Of a stretch of 43,890 nt of DNA, positions 16,474 through 24,030 are shown in pieces. The DNA lies in assembly GCF_000747095.1 (NCBI RefSeq), contig NZ_JQGL01000013.1, positions 42,761 to 86,650 of the forward strand, read 5' to 3'. A program made the position numbers and the translations under genes. Under the pieces are notes generated by a model, which worked only from the letters and a program-made list of their open reading frames with translations, was not told the DNA's origin and ran no database searches. Source of the stretch: Sulfuricurvum sp. MLSB. Lineage in GTDB: Bacteria > Campylobacterota > Campylobacteria > Campylobacterales > Sulfurimonadaceae. Positions within the stretch are counted from its first letter, which is position 1; the number at the start of each line of letters is the position of its first letter.

Positions 16474-17136
16474 GTGGACTCCTATCAGAACCTTGCATTA
16501 CTGGAAAATCTTTACCGTCTCCGCGCACTCGGGTACAATTATGTCGATCCCGTTACCCCCAATTTTCAGACCCCTATCAGCTCGCTTCCCGACGCTATGA
16601 CCCCATTGAACGAAACAATTCAAAAGTGTTATTTATGCGACCTGAGCAAATCGCGCCGCCAAAGCATGGTCGGCTACGGTGATCCGAAATCGCAACTGAT
16701 GTTTGTCGATGCCTATGTCTCCGCCGCTGAAGACGAAAGCGGCGAATACTACACCGGACGTTCGGGAACGATGCTGCGCGATATGATCGAAAAAGTCCTG
16801 AATCTTCGGACGGAGGACGTTTATTTCACCCATGCGGTCAAATGCAAGCCGTTCGGATTTCAACAGCCCTCCCAGAGTGAATGCAACAGCTGCCTTCCGT
16901 ACCTGGCCAAACAAATCGATCTCATCAAGCCCCGTATCGTCGTTGCCCTAGGCCCTGATGCGTACGAGCTCGTAACACGCGAAAGAGAAGATTTCGATCG
17001 CGTGCGGGGCGAAGTCATCCCAATGGGCGAATATTCGGTCATCCCGATGTTTCATCCGCTCTTTCTCATACGCAATCCGTCGATGAAAAAAGAGGCTATG
17101 CGCGATTTACAGACGATCAAGGCCCAATTGCAATGA
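16474..17136 (+). CDS. Uracil-DNA glycosylase, family 4 type, divergent
   Basis: Protein of 220 residues of the iron-sulphur family-4 UDG group, which removes uracil from DNA. Likely 4Fe-4S ligands are Cys52 and Cys55 (CYLC), Cys124 (VKCKP) and Cys140 (spaced 16 apart, CNSC), with Cys137 close by. The C-terminal motif reads FHPLFLIRNP. The usual GEAPG-type first motif is replaced by VDAYVSAAEDE, followed by a normal-looking YYTGRSGTMLRDMI. I have a general impression that related Campylobacterota proteins share this divergence. The GTG start has only a weak ribosome site. The stop overlaps the next start by ATGA. Confidence 0.85.
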   Translation: MDSYQNLALLENLYRLRALGYNYVDPVTPNFQTPISSLPDAMTPLNETIQKCYLCDLSKSRRQSMVGYGDPKSQLMFVDAYVSAAEDESGEYYTGRSGTMLRDMIEKVLNLRTEDVYFTHAVKCKPFGFQQPSQSECNSCLPYLAKQIDLIKPRIVVALGPDAYELVTREREDFDRVRGEVIPMGEYSVIPMFHPLFLIRNPSMKKEAMRDLQTIKAQLQ

Positions 17137-18191
17137 TGCTTGCCCGTATATTGATCCTCGTATGCCTGATAGGGCAATTTGGCTATGCCAAGACCCTCAA
17201 AATAGAAAAAAACGCCGATCCTTCCGCGACACAACAAAGCCAAATTTCAAGCCCGATCAAAATCGCCGTGATTTCTTCTCCCAAAGTGATCGGCAAATAT
17301 TCCCAATCTCTCTTCAATGTCTCACTGGCGACTCTTATCAGTCTCACCGCCGGAGAATGCGAAATCAAACACTATCCTCTTGCTGATGAGTCTTCCGATG
17401 CCCTGTCCAAAGCCCTGACGGATATTCACCATGATAACATGAGTGCGATACTGGCACCGCTCACGGCATACGGCACAAAAAACTTTCTGGTTCTGAATCC
17501 CAAGCTGCCGGTCTTCATCCCGACCGTTCACAAGCGCGACTTTTCTTACGCCCCGCAAAACATTACGTTCGGATCGATCGATTATGTGCGCCAAATCGAA
17601 GCATTGCTCCCGTATATGTCTGATTCGATTGCCGTATTTTACGACGATTCGTCTGTAGGTAAACAGCTGAAAGCGTCGATCGAAGAAGCTTTTTTGGCGT
17701 ACAAAGGTGCTAAAAAAACCTTCACGGCGTATGCCGTCGATCCAAAAGGGGACAACATTGTTTCCCATCTCTCAAAACCCTCGCTGTTTCACAAAAAAAG
17801 CATTGTTTTTCATCTGCCCGTAGTCAAAAGCTCCCTGCTGGCGGCTCATCTGACGTTTACCGGGGTTAAAGAACGCAACATACTCTCCACGCAAATCAAC
17901 ATTGATCCCAATCTTCTCAACCTTACCCAGTACCATGACCGAAAAAATATGATTCTGGCGAATTCGCTGATCGAATTTCCGGCTGCAATTTACGAATCGA
18001 ACGTACTGATGAACAATGATATTTCATTTGACTGGGTGAATTACTCCGCCAGCGTCGGTATCGATTATCTCGTCGCCGTTGTAAACGGCACTCCGAGGGC
18101 GTATACGATGAGGATCATCAACAATCAGGTTATCTATCCCATAGAGCTGATGCGGCCGAAGGAGTCCGGATTTGAACCGCTTAACCCCTAA
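17133..18191 (+). CDS. Unknown exported periplasmic-binding-like protein
   Basis: Protein of 352 residues with a signal peptide ending near residue 19 (FGYA). The body alternates beta and alpha, with IKIAVISSPKVIGKYS near residue 43, a central AILAPLTAYGTKNFLVLNPKLPVFIPT and SIAVFYDDSSVGKQLKASIEEAF. This pattern fits a type 1 periplasmic-binding or LpoA-like fold. No ligand can be named and no lipoprotein Cys is seen. It overlaps both neighbours: ATGA with UDG and 20 bases with the Crp/Fnr gene, so it is firmly in the operon. Confidence 0.7.
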   Translation: MMLARILILVCLIGQFGYAKTLKIEKNADPSATQQSQISSPIKIAVISSPKVIGKYSQSLFNVSLATLISLTAGECEIKHYPLADESSDALSKALTDIHHDNMSAILAPLTAYGTKNFLVLNPKLPVFIPTVHKRDFSYAPQNITFGSIDYVRQIEALLPYMSDSIAVFYDDSSVGKQLKASIEEAFLAYKGAKKTFTAYAVDPKGDNIVSHLSKPSLFHKKSIVFHLPVVKSSLLAAHLTFTGVKERNILSTQINIDPNLLNLTQYHDRKNMILANSLIEFPAAIYESNVLMNNDISFDWVNYSASVGIDYLVAVVNGTPRAYTMRIINNQVIYPIELMRPKESGFEPLNP

Positions 18192-18858
18192 CCTTCTTCA
18201 TGGAGGATTTTTCAGCCACCTTTCCGATTCGCAGCTTAAAAAAATCGAACGCATCAGTATCCTCAAAGAATACACGGAAGGGGAAATCCTTTTTTACGAA
18301 GGGGATGAGAGCCGTTATTTTTTTCTGCTGGTCGAAGGGGAAGCGAGCGTTTTCAAATCGTCGGCATCGACCGAAACGATTGTCGTCCACCGTTTCCGCG
18401 CTCCTTCACTCATCGCCGAAGTCGCAACCCTCAAACAGATCCCCTACCCCGCATCGGCCGAATGCACACGACATTCCAAAGTTCTAAAAATCGAGCGTGA
18501 TCCGTTTCTGGTTTTATTGCAAGAGGACCCGTCGTTCAGCATTGCGTTGATCGCGTCGCTCACACAAAAAATCGGTGCGCTCGAAGCATCGCTTCAGCGT
18601 CACAGCGCACCAAACGCCATGACCAAAGTGGCGCGGCTCATACAAGATGATGCCGTGTCGTTCGAACGCCTCAAAGGGATAGAAATCGCGGCATTGCTCG
18701 GCATTACGCCCGAGACCCTCTCGCGTACGCTCAAAAAGCTCAAACAGTTGTCGGTTATCACCCTGACGAAAGGAAAAAAAATAGAGATTCTCGATCTTGA
18801 TAAACTCAAGTCTATCGCGGATAATAATTTTCCTTTAAGAGAATCGGTGATAGAGTAA
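18172..18858 (+). CDS. Crp/Fnr family transcriptional regulator
   Basis: Protein of 228 residues. A cyclic-nucleotide-binding-type beta barrel occupies about residues 15-130 (GEILFYEGDESRYFFLLVEGEASVF), then a dimer helix, then a winged helix-turn-helix at about 160-205 (IEIAALLGITPETLSRTLKKLKQLSVI). No Cys cluster for an Fnr-type iron-sulphur site is visible, so it is not a classical Fnr. The TTG start is supported by AAGGAG 7 bases upstream and overlaps the previous gene by 20 bases. It probably regulates the adjoining ferritin-like gene, which is inference from position. Confidence 0.9.
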   Translation: MNRLTPNLLHGGFFSHLSDSQLKKIERISILKEYTEGEILFYEGDESRYFFLLVEGEASVFKSSASTETIVVHRFRAPSLIAEVATLKQIPYPASAECTRHSKVLKIERDPFLVLLQEDPSFSIALIASLTQKIGALEASLQRHSAPNAMTKVARLIQDDAVSFERLKGIEIAALLGITPETLSRTLKKLKQLSVITLTKGKKIEILDLDKLKSIADNNFPLRESVIE

Positions 18859-18884
18859 TCCTATCTACATGTAAAGGGGATTTC

Positions 18885-19391
18885 ATGGCAAAAAGAGGTA
18901 TTTCTCTCCTCAAGGGGATCGAAGCGCAGACCGTTTATGAACTGCTTAACAAGGCGTATTGTGACGAATGGCTCGCGTACTATCAGTATTTTATCGAAGC
19001 CAAGGTCGTCAAAGGGCTGATGAAAGATGCCGCTATCGCCGAATTAACCCAACATGCGGCCGATGAGCTTCGCCACGCAACGATGGTGTGCGACCGTATC
19101 ATTCAGCTCGGAGGCACCCCGGCTCTGCACCCGGGTGATTGGATCAAAAACAGCAATTGCGGGTACGAAGCTCCGGAAAATCCGGATGTGCGGAACGTCC
19201 TTCAGCAAGCCATCAAAGGCGAACAATGCGCCATCAGCGTCTATTCCAACATTCTTGATATTACCCGGGAAAAAGATATCATCACCTACGATATGGTTTC
19301 CCAGATTCTGGCCGATGAAGTCGAGCATGAAGAAGATCTTCAGGCACTGTTTGATGACATCAAAGATTTTATCGCCGAGTTCAAAAATTGA
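18885..19391 (+). CDS. Ferritin-like diiron protein (Dps-like/bacterioferritin-type)
   Basis: Four-helix-bundle protein of 168 residues. Candidate diiron ligands are Glu28 (CDEWLAYYQYF), Glu61 and His64 (DELRHA), Glu113 (KGEQC), Glu145 and His148 (DEVEHEE), the normal ferritin-like spacing. Cys92 and Cys115 may correspond to the cysteine pair of DPSL (thioferritin-like) proteins. It would store iron or detoxify peroxide in the cytoplasm. It follows the Crp/Fnr gene by 26 bases with AAGGGG before the ATG, and its stop overlaps the TTG start of the exported ankyrin gene, so regulator, ferritin and ankyrin form one transcription unit. Confidence 0.85.
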   Translation: MAKRGISLLKGIEAQTVYELLNKAYCDEWLAYYQYFIEAKVVKGLMKDAAIAELTQHAADELRHATMVCDRIIQLGGTPALHPGDWIKNSNCGYEAPENPDVRNVLQQAIKGEQCAISVYSNILDITREKDIITYDMVSQILADEVEHEEDLQALFDDIKDFIAEFKN

Positions 19392-19852
19392 ACGCGTTCA
19401 CCAAAGCCTTTGTCTTTTTTTTCTTCTCGTTCACCATCGTGCAGGCGGCTGATATACTTCAGCTGGTCGGCCTGCTCGACCGCAACGACACAGCAACATT
19501 CCAATCGCAGATACAAACCCTTCAAGATGCCAATGCCATGCGTGAGGACAATAACAAAACCATCCTGATGTATGCGTGCTGGGTCGGCAATGCCGAAGCG
19601 GTCAAATATCTGATCGAAAAAGGGGCGAACGTCAATGCACAAGACTCCGGCGGAGCTTCACCGCTGCATTTGGCCGCATGGAAAGGACATACTGCAATCG
19701 CCCTTTATCTGCTTGAACACGGTGCGTCGGGAAGCGTCATGAGCAAAGAAGGGATGACGCCTCTGGACATTGCGATGATGCGCGAAAACCGCGACCTCGC
19801 CGAAGCGATCGAAAAAGCGGCTCCCAAACTCAAACCCCTACTTCAGCGCTAG
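19388..19852 (+). CDS. Exported ankyrin-repeat protein
   Basis: Protein of 154 residues with a signal peptide (FVFFFFSFTIVQAA) and about three ankyrin repeats at residues 57-88, 89-121 and 122-150 (KTILMYACWVGNAEAV, SPLHLAAWKGHTAIA, TPLDIAMMRENRDLA). It resembles AnkB-type periplasmic ankyrins that sit beside catalase genes in other bacteria. The start is TTG 19388, overlapping the ferritin TGA by two bases, so it is coupled. Its last 15 bases overlap the convergent ybgC gene. A periplasmic oxidative-stress helper role is inferred from its neighbours. Confidence 0.85.
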   Translation: MNAFTKAFVFFFFSFTIVQAADILQLVGLLDRNDTATFQSQIQTLQDANAMREDNNKTILMYACWVGNAEAVKYLIEKGANVNAQDSGGASPLHLAAWKGHTAIALYLLEHGASGSVMSKEGMTPLDIAMMRENRDLAEAIEKAAPKLKPLLQR

Positions 19853-20212
19853 GAAAAAATCCTTCTCCTGGTCGGGGATCTTGGTCATTTTCCCCGAAAA
19901 ATCGATATAAACGAGTATGATCGTCATCTCAAAAAGCAACTCTGCGTCACGAAAAACCTGCTGCAAGAGGGTAAAAGAGGCTTTCTTCATCTCCATCAGC
20001 GACGTTTTGACTTCCAGTACGTCACCGAGTTTTGCGCTTTTAATGTAGTCGGCTTCGATATGCTTCGCGACAAAATGCCCCCCTTCGAGAATAGGAGAAC
20101 GCCCCTTATCGAAAAAGAGGTGGCTCCGTGCACGCTCGCAGAAATTGAGATAATTGGAGTGGTATACGATGCCCCCGGCATCAGTGTCTTCATAATAAAC
20201 GCGTATGGTCAT
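19838..20212 (-). CDS. ybgC: Acyl-CoA thioesterase, YbgC family (4HBT)
   Basis: Hotdog-fold protein of 124 residues with the YbgC signature YYEDTDAGGIVYHSNYLNF and its catalytic Asp, followed by ERARSHLF. It hydrolyses short acyl-CoA or acyl-ACP thioesters; in other bacteria YbgC is linked to the Tol-Pal complex, which is not in the window. AAGGAGC precedes the ATG. It converges with the ankyrin gene and overlaps it by 15 bases across an AGCGCT palindrome. Confidence 0.93.
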   Translation of the reverse strand: MTIRVYYEDTDAGGIVYHSNYLNFCERARSHLFFDKGRSPILEGGHFVAKHIEADYIKSAKLGDVLEVKTSLMEMKKASFTLLQQVFRDAELLFEMTIILVYIDFSGKMTKIPDQEKDFFLALK

Positions 20213-20248
20213 ATAGCTCCTTAACCTGTATAAATTTCAATGCATTGC

Positions 20249-21394
20249 CTAGTTGATCCACGGCTTTCCTGGTGCATAATTCCATACGTTCACCCGCTTG
20301 AAACGCATGGACACTGGGGTTTCCTGATCTTCATGAATAACATCCAGTACAACTTCGCTTCCCACTTCTCCACGTAAAAGCAAGATCGCTTCTTGTGCCG
20401 TAGAGAGCGTTTTGACCTCGACGCCGTTGATGGATAGTATCTTGTCCTTCGCTCTTAGGCCTGCAGCGAATGCCGGAGAGCTGGGATTGACGTCGCTGAC
20501 GCCCAAGTGCCCTGTCCATCCCAATTCAACGGCTGAAAATCCGCCCGGCCAATACCAGTTGATGCCCGAAAGAATGGCCATGATTCCGCCGCTTGGAAGA
20601 GGCCCTCGCAAAACGGTTTCGATGTTCTTTTTCTCTACGGGCTTTACTTCTTCGCAATAATCATCACCGAACAACGATCCGCCGTTTTTGGCCATGTATT
20701 TCATACGTGTGTGCCGTACTATGATCGTTTTTTCCGAATCTCTTATTTCGCCGCTAACCTCGCCGTTCTCTTCGGGAATCATACACACGTAGGCTGTGAA
20801 AGCCGAATGTTTCCATGTCCCTGTCAGTTTAGTGCCGCTTGTTTGCAGATCGTATTTGACTTGTTCTTTTTCACTAATCCACATCTTACCGACAAGCGGA
20901 ACGCTCCCCTCAGCCTCGTTGTCTGTGATCGCATGCTGGTCTGTTTCCAAAATGATATGATTGCCGTCTGATTTGAGCGTGTAAGGTGTACCGTCCGTCG
21001 CAACCCATGTGCCCTGCCGTGCAGTCGTTTTTGCAACGCGCTCTTGCAAAAATTCCAGCTTGATAATTTCATCTTGGATCTTTTGGACATCGTCGGCATT
21101 CGGAGAGAGTTTAAGATAGCGCTGATAGCTTGCGATGGCTGCACCGTATTCTCCCAGTTTCACCTGTACGGACCCCAGATTGTACCAAGCGCTCGGCATA
21201 GAGGGGTCGAGTTCGGTAGCTCGTCGAAACTCGTCTGCCGCTTCTTGCAATTCGCCGGGCGTTTTAGCCATTTCGATAGCGGCAACGCCCCTTACCATAT
21301 GTTTTCGAGCGTCTTGAGCACCTTCGCCCGCCCAAAGAGGCATCGTAAGCGCCAAACAACCCAGCAATGCCAAAGTCACTGTATTCGTTTTCAT
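20249..21394 (-). CDS. Exported TPR and PDZ domain protein
   Basis: Protein of 381 residues with a signal peptide ending WAG (about residue 23). TPR-like helices follow at about 50-120, with WYNLGSVQVKLGEYGAAIASYQRYLKLSP. A central beta-rich domain at about 125-255 contains GTWVATDGTPYTL and TGTWKHSAF. A PDZ domain occupies about 288-368, with VNPSSPAFAAGLRAKDKILSING. No protease residues are seen. ATG 21394 has AAGGAA upstream and overlaps the upstream TGA by ATGA; the longer open frame above it is a shadow. Residues 20-250 are paralogous to the divergent protein at 23227. It ends a three-gene unit with the coiled-coil and FecR proteins. Confidence 0.85.
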   Translation of the reverse strand: MKTNTVTLALLGCLALTMPLWAGEGAQDARKHMVRGVAAIEMAKTPGELQEAADEFRRATELDPSMPSAWYNLGSVQVKLGEYGAAIASYQRYLKLSPNADDVQKIQDEIIKLEFLQERVAKTTARQGTWVATDGTPYTLKSDGNHIILETDQHAITDNEAEGSVPLVGKMWISEKEQVKYDLQTSGTKLTGTWKHSAFTAYVCMIPEENGEVSGEIRDSEKTIIVRHTRMKYMAKNGGSLFGDDYCEEVKPVEKKNIETVLRGPLPSGGIMAILSGINWYWPGGFSAVELGWTGHLGVSDVNPSSPAFAAGLRAKDKILSINGVEVKTLSTAQEAILLLRGEVGSEVVLDVIHEDQETPVSMRFKRVNVWNYAPGKPWIN

Positions 21395-22275
21395 GGTGTA
21401 TTTCCTTTTGATCTGTTCTGCGCCTCTTTTTCCTGCTGCTCGAGGCGGGATAGTTCCTGAGCCGTCCGTTCGCGGTCGGCTTTGGCTTTGGCGAGTGCCT
21501 CTTTCGCCCGTTTCATCGCGTCGCTGTCTCCCTTCGGTATTTTTGTGTCGGGAGCTTTCATCTCTTTTTGGGAAATTTCTTTTTCCAATGCCTTGATCGC
21601 GGCATCCTGTTTCACCAAGGATTCGCGGGTGGTCGAAACCCGCTGATGCAGCGATTCTATGAATTTGCTCAGCATCTGCGGATCGGCGACGGTTGTTCCG
21701 GCGGCTTCGACCGGCATTCCCGGCTCGGGAACATTCGGAATAACCGGAGTGCAATCAGGTGCGCGTTGTTCCCAGCTTCTGTTGGCCTCATTGTTGGCGA
21801 TACAATGCAGTTGCGATTGCGCCGGAGGAATCGGCTTGAGTACGATTTGATTGGAGACGGATGAGGCACCCAGCCCTCCTTTCATTCCGCTCAGCAATTT
21901 TTCTTTTTCCGCATCGAACTGTTTTTTCTCGGCAGCTTTTTTCAAAGCGTCCTGTTTTTTCTTATTTTCTTCAGCGGCTTTTTGAAGTGCCGTGTTTATA
22001 TTATTGTCTTTTTGTTTGGCTTTTGCCGCACCGGTTTTGGGATAACGCCCGGGTTTGAAATAACACGGTCCCGCACAGTCGTTTTTGTAGTTCGAATTCA
22101 TACAGCGCGAAAAATAATACGAGTTGCATTCGGATTCTGTAGGCCAGCAGTGGCCAGACTGTCCGGCGTAACTTTGAAGCCATGATTTCCAATCGATGCA
22201 ATACTCACCATACACCGTGGAACTGCTCAATATCCATACGAAAACCGTAATCGGAAAACTAACGAGACGGGGCAT
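21391..22275 (-). CDS. Unknown exported Cys-rich coiled-coil protein
   Basis: Protein of 294 residues that I do not recognise. A signal peptide ends near residue 23. A small domain at 24-72 holds six cysteines (26, 43, 50, 58, 67, 71) that probably form disulphides. A Lys/Glu/Gln-rich coiled coil follows at about 80-135, then a linker with Cys and Pro, then a second helical stretch at about 205-290 (LEKEISQKE, LAKAKADRERTAQELSRLEQQEKEAQ). It overlaps the FecR gene by 17 bases and the TPR-PDZ gene by ATGA. GGAG lies 5 bases before the ATG. Confidence 0.75.
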   Translation of the reverse strand: MPRLVSFPITVFVWILSSSTVYGEYCIDWKSWLQSYAGQSGHCWPTESECNSYYFSRCMNSNYKNDCAGPCYFKPGRYPKTGAAKAKQKDNNINTALQKAAEENKKKQDALKKAAEKKQFDAEKEKLLSGMKGGLGASSVSNQIVLKPIPPAQSQLHCIANNEANRSWEQRAPDCTPVIPNVPEPGMPVEAAGTTVADPQMLSKFIESLHQRVSTTRESLVKQDAAIKALEKEISQKEMKAPDTKIPKGDSDAMKRAKEALAKAKADRERTAQELSRLEQQEKEAQNRSKGNTP

Positions 22276-23149
22276 TTTGACTCCATGGACGCTTTAGCAT
22301 TTTGACGGGCTGAATCCCACCGTCTTTGAGTATCTCACATCCTTCGCCGGCATGCACTTCGACACTGCTCTCGCTTTTGGGCAATCGAACCCAGACGGTC
22401 CCTTCGTATACTTCGACCCTGCTGGCATCCGATAAACTTTTTACCGAAAAATCCGTCCCGCGGACAGCCAGAATTGCCGTGGGAGTTCGGACTTCAAACT
22501 TCTTTCCGAGAAAGTGCTTCAGCTTCGCATGTACACGTGCGAACCCTTGTGTCAGCATAGCCTCGAAACTTTCTCCCGTATCGTCTTGCGTAACCGTGAA
22601 ACTGCTGTTTTCATGCAGGTCCACTTCAGCATCTCCGCGCGCTACGAATAACTTTGCGGCACTGTTGGCTCCCACATCGACCCTTTCACCGACGCGAAGC
22701 GGCAATACGGTATCCGAAGCGGTAACAGCACCCAGCAAAGAACGGCGTACTTCTCCGTTTATCGGAATCACCATTGCTCCATGTCCGCCGTATTCCGAAA
22801 CCGATGTTCGTATGGAGACAAGGGTGTTTTCTTGTTTGGAGAGCAATGCTCTGGCGCGATTGAGCAAGGTATTGGCTTCCTTCACCCCCTGGACGCTGAT
22901 CGCTACTGCTTCACGCGCGACGGCCATCGCATCGGGGTCTTTGGATGTACGGACATCCTGTTCCACACTGCGTGAAATCCTGAGGTCGCTTTCCGCCGAT
23001 TCAACCCGTTTTTCCGCAGCCGCTACGGCACCAAGCGCGGAATTGCGTTCCGCCGTAGCCCACTTAATGGCCTGTTCACCCGGATTGAGCGCCAATGCGG
23101 CCTGCGTGTATCCAAAACACAGAAAAGCAATCAGAAACCATTTCATCAT
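22259..23149 (-). CDS. Exported FecR-domain protein
   Basis: Protein of 296 residues with a signal peptide ending near residue 20. A helical, Ala/Glu/Arg-rich segment at about 25-115 is followed by a FecR-type beta domain at about 150-255, with RVDVGANSAAKLFV, GFARVHAKLKHFLGKKFEVRTPTAILAVRGTDFSV and YEGTVWVRLP. FecR domains of this exported type occur in envelope signalling or assembly proteins, and no sigma factor or TonB receptor is adjacent, so it is not a classical Fec system. MM starts at 23149 and 23146 are both possible; AAGGGTG favours the second slightly. It heads the unit facing a divergent promoter. Confidence 0.85.
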   Translation of the reverse strand: MMKWFLIAFLCFGYTQAALALNPGEQAIKWATAERNSALGAVAAAEKRVESAESDLRISRSVEQDVRTSKDPDAMAVAREAVAISVQGVKEANTLLNRARALLSKQENTLVSIRTSVSEYGGHGAMVIPINGEVRRSLLGAVTASDTVLPLRVGERVDVGANSAAKLFVARGDAEVDLHENSSFTVTQDDTGESFEAMLTQGFARVHAKLKHFLGKKFEVRTPTAILAVRGTDFSVKSLSDASRVEVYEGTVWVRLPKSESSVEVHAGEGCEILKDGGIQPVKMLKRPWSQNAPSR

Positions 23150-23182
23150 TTCACCCTTGAGAATATTTATACTCTGTCTTTG

Positions 23183-23188
23183 TATAAT
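23183..23188 (+). promoter_or_regulatory. -10 box in the divergent promoter region
   Basis: TATAAT about 38 bases upstream of the plus-strand TPR gene. The 77-base gap 23150-23226 must also hold the promoter of the minus-strand FecR unit; minus-strand TATAAA and TATTAT are present but not decisive. The two units probably share control. Confidence 0.5.
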
Positions 23189-23226
23189 AGCTCAGTAAAC
23201 AGTAAAATACGTATAAGGACGAAAGA

Positions 23227-24030
23227 ATGAATACATTATTAAAAGCCGTTTGTTTGGCCTCTTTGCTGTCAACAACCGGCATCGCCGAGGATCGGGCGGA
23301 TGAGGGACGACGTTATTTGATACGCGGAATTGCGGCAATCGAAATGGCCAAATCGGATAAAGAGCTTGCCGGTGCTGCGGAACAGTTCGCCAAGGCTACG
23401 CAAATCGCACCTGAACTCTCGGCGGCATGGTACAACCTCGGATCGGTGCAGGCCAGACTGGGACGCTACAAAGAAGCGATGGACAGCTATCAACACTACC
23501 TAAATCTCAATCCCAAAGCCGAAGACGCACCGAAAATCCGCGACGAGATCATCAAGCTCGAGTACCGAATGGAACAGGCCGCAAAAGTCACGGCCCTAGC
23601 GGGAACATGGGTTGATAATTACGGCCGGTATTTCAAACTCGAAATGTCCGGAAGCCGTATAACTCTCACCTCTCGAAGATCGCCCGACGACAACGATGTC
23701 ATTTCCACTTACACCCTCGTGGGTAAAGTTCCGGTTAGTCAAGCCATCAACGAAACGTTTCAGTTGGAAATGGCAGGGCAGGAACTGAGCGGAAAATGGA
23801 GTAAAGACGGGTATCAGGCCGACAAATGCACTATTCCGCCACTTGCAAGCAATGCTACGGGCGAGGTAGCCATCGAAGAGAATAAAATCGTATTACGCCA
23901 TATCGATACCAAATACTCCGCCGCTACCCAGATCAACATTTTTGACGATTTTTGTCTAGGTGTCAAAGTGACCGAACAAAAAGAGGTCGAGCGAGTCTTC
24001 AAAAAATACGTCAAAAAAACTGCTCCCTAA
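23227..24030 (+). CDS. Exported TPR protein, paralogue of the TPR-PDZ protein
   Basis: Protein of 267 residues with a signal peptide ending near residue 20. It shares an extended pattern with the TPR-PDZ protein at 20249: RGIAAIEMAKS, AWYNLGSVQARLGRYKEAMDSYQHYLNLNP, RDEIIKLEY and a following GTWVDNYGRYFKLEMSG beta domain. It lacks the PDZ domain and ends shortly after the shared beta domain. AAGGA precedes the ATG. It faces the FecR unit across a 77-base divergent promoter. Its TAA overlaps the TAG of the convergent mscS gene in CTAA. Confidence 0.85.
   Translation: MNTLLKAVCLASLLSTTGIAEDRADEGRRYLIRGIAAIEMAKSDKELAGAAEQFAKATQIAPELSAAWYNLGSVQARLGRYKEAMDSYQHYLNLNPKAEDAPKIRDEIIKLEYRMEQAAKVTALAGTWVDNYGRYFKLEMSGSRITLTSRRSPDDNDVISTYTLVGKVPVSQAINETFQLEMAGQELSGKWSKDGYQADKCTIPPLASNATGEVAIEENKIVLRHIDTKYSAATQINIFDDFCLGVKVTEQKEVERVFKKYVKKTAP

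Noticed and set aside
21395-21754. N-terminal extension of the TPR-PDZ protein
   Set aside because: It is Arg/Ser-rich with no signal peptide and overlaps the coiled-coil gene; ATG 21394 gives a signal peptide and an ATGA overlap.
22326-23198. Plus-strand open frame of 290 codons opposite the FecR gene
   Set aside because: Ser/Thr-rich shadow of the FecR gene without domains; the minus strand has clear FecR motifs.
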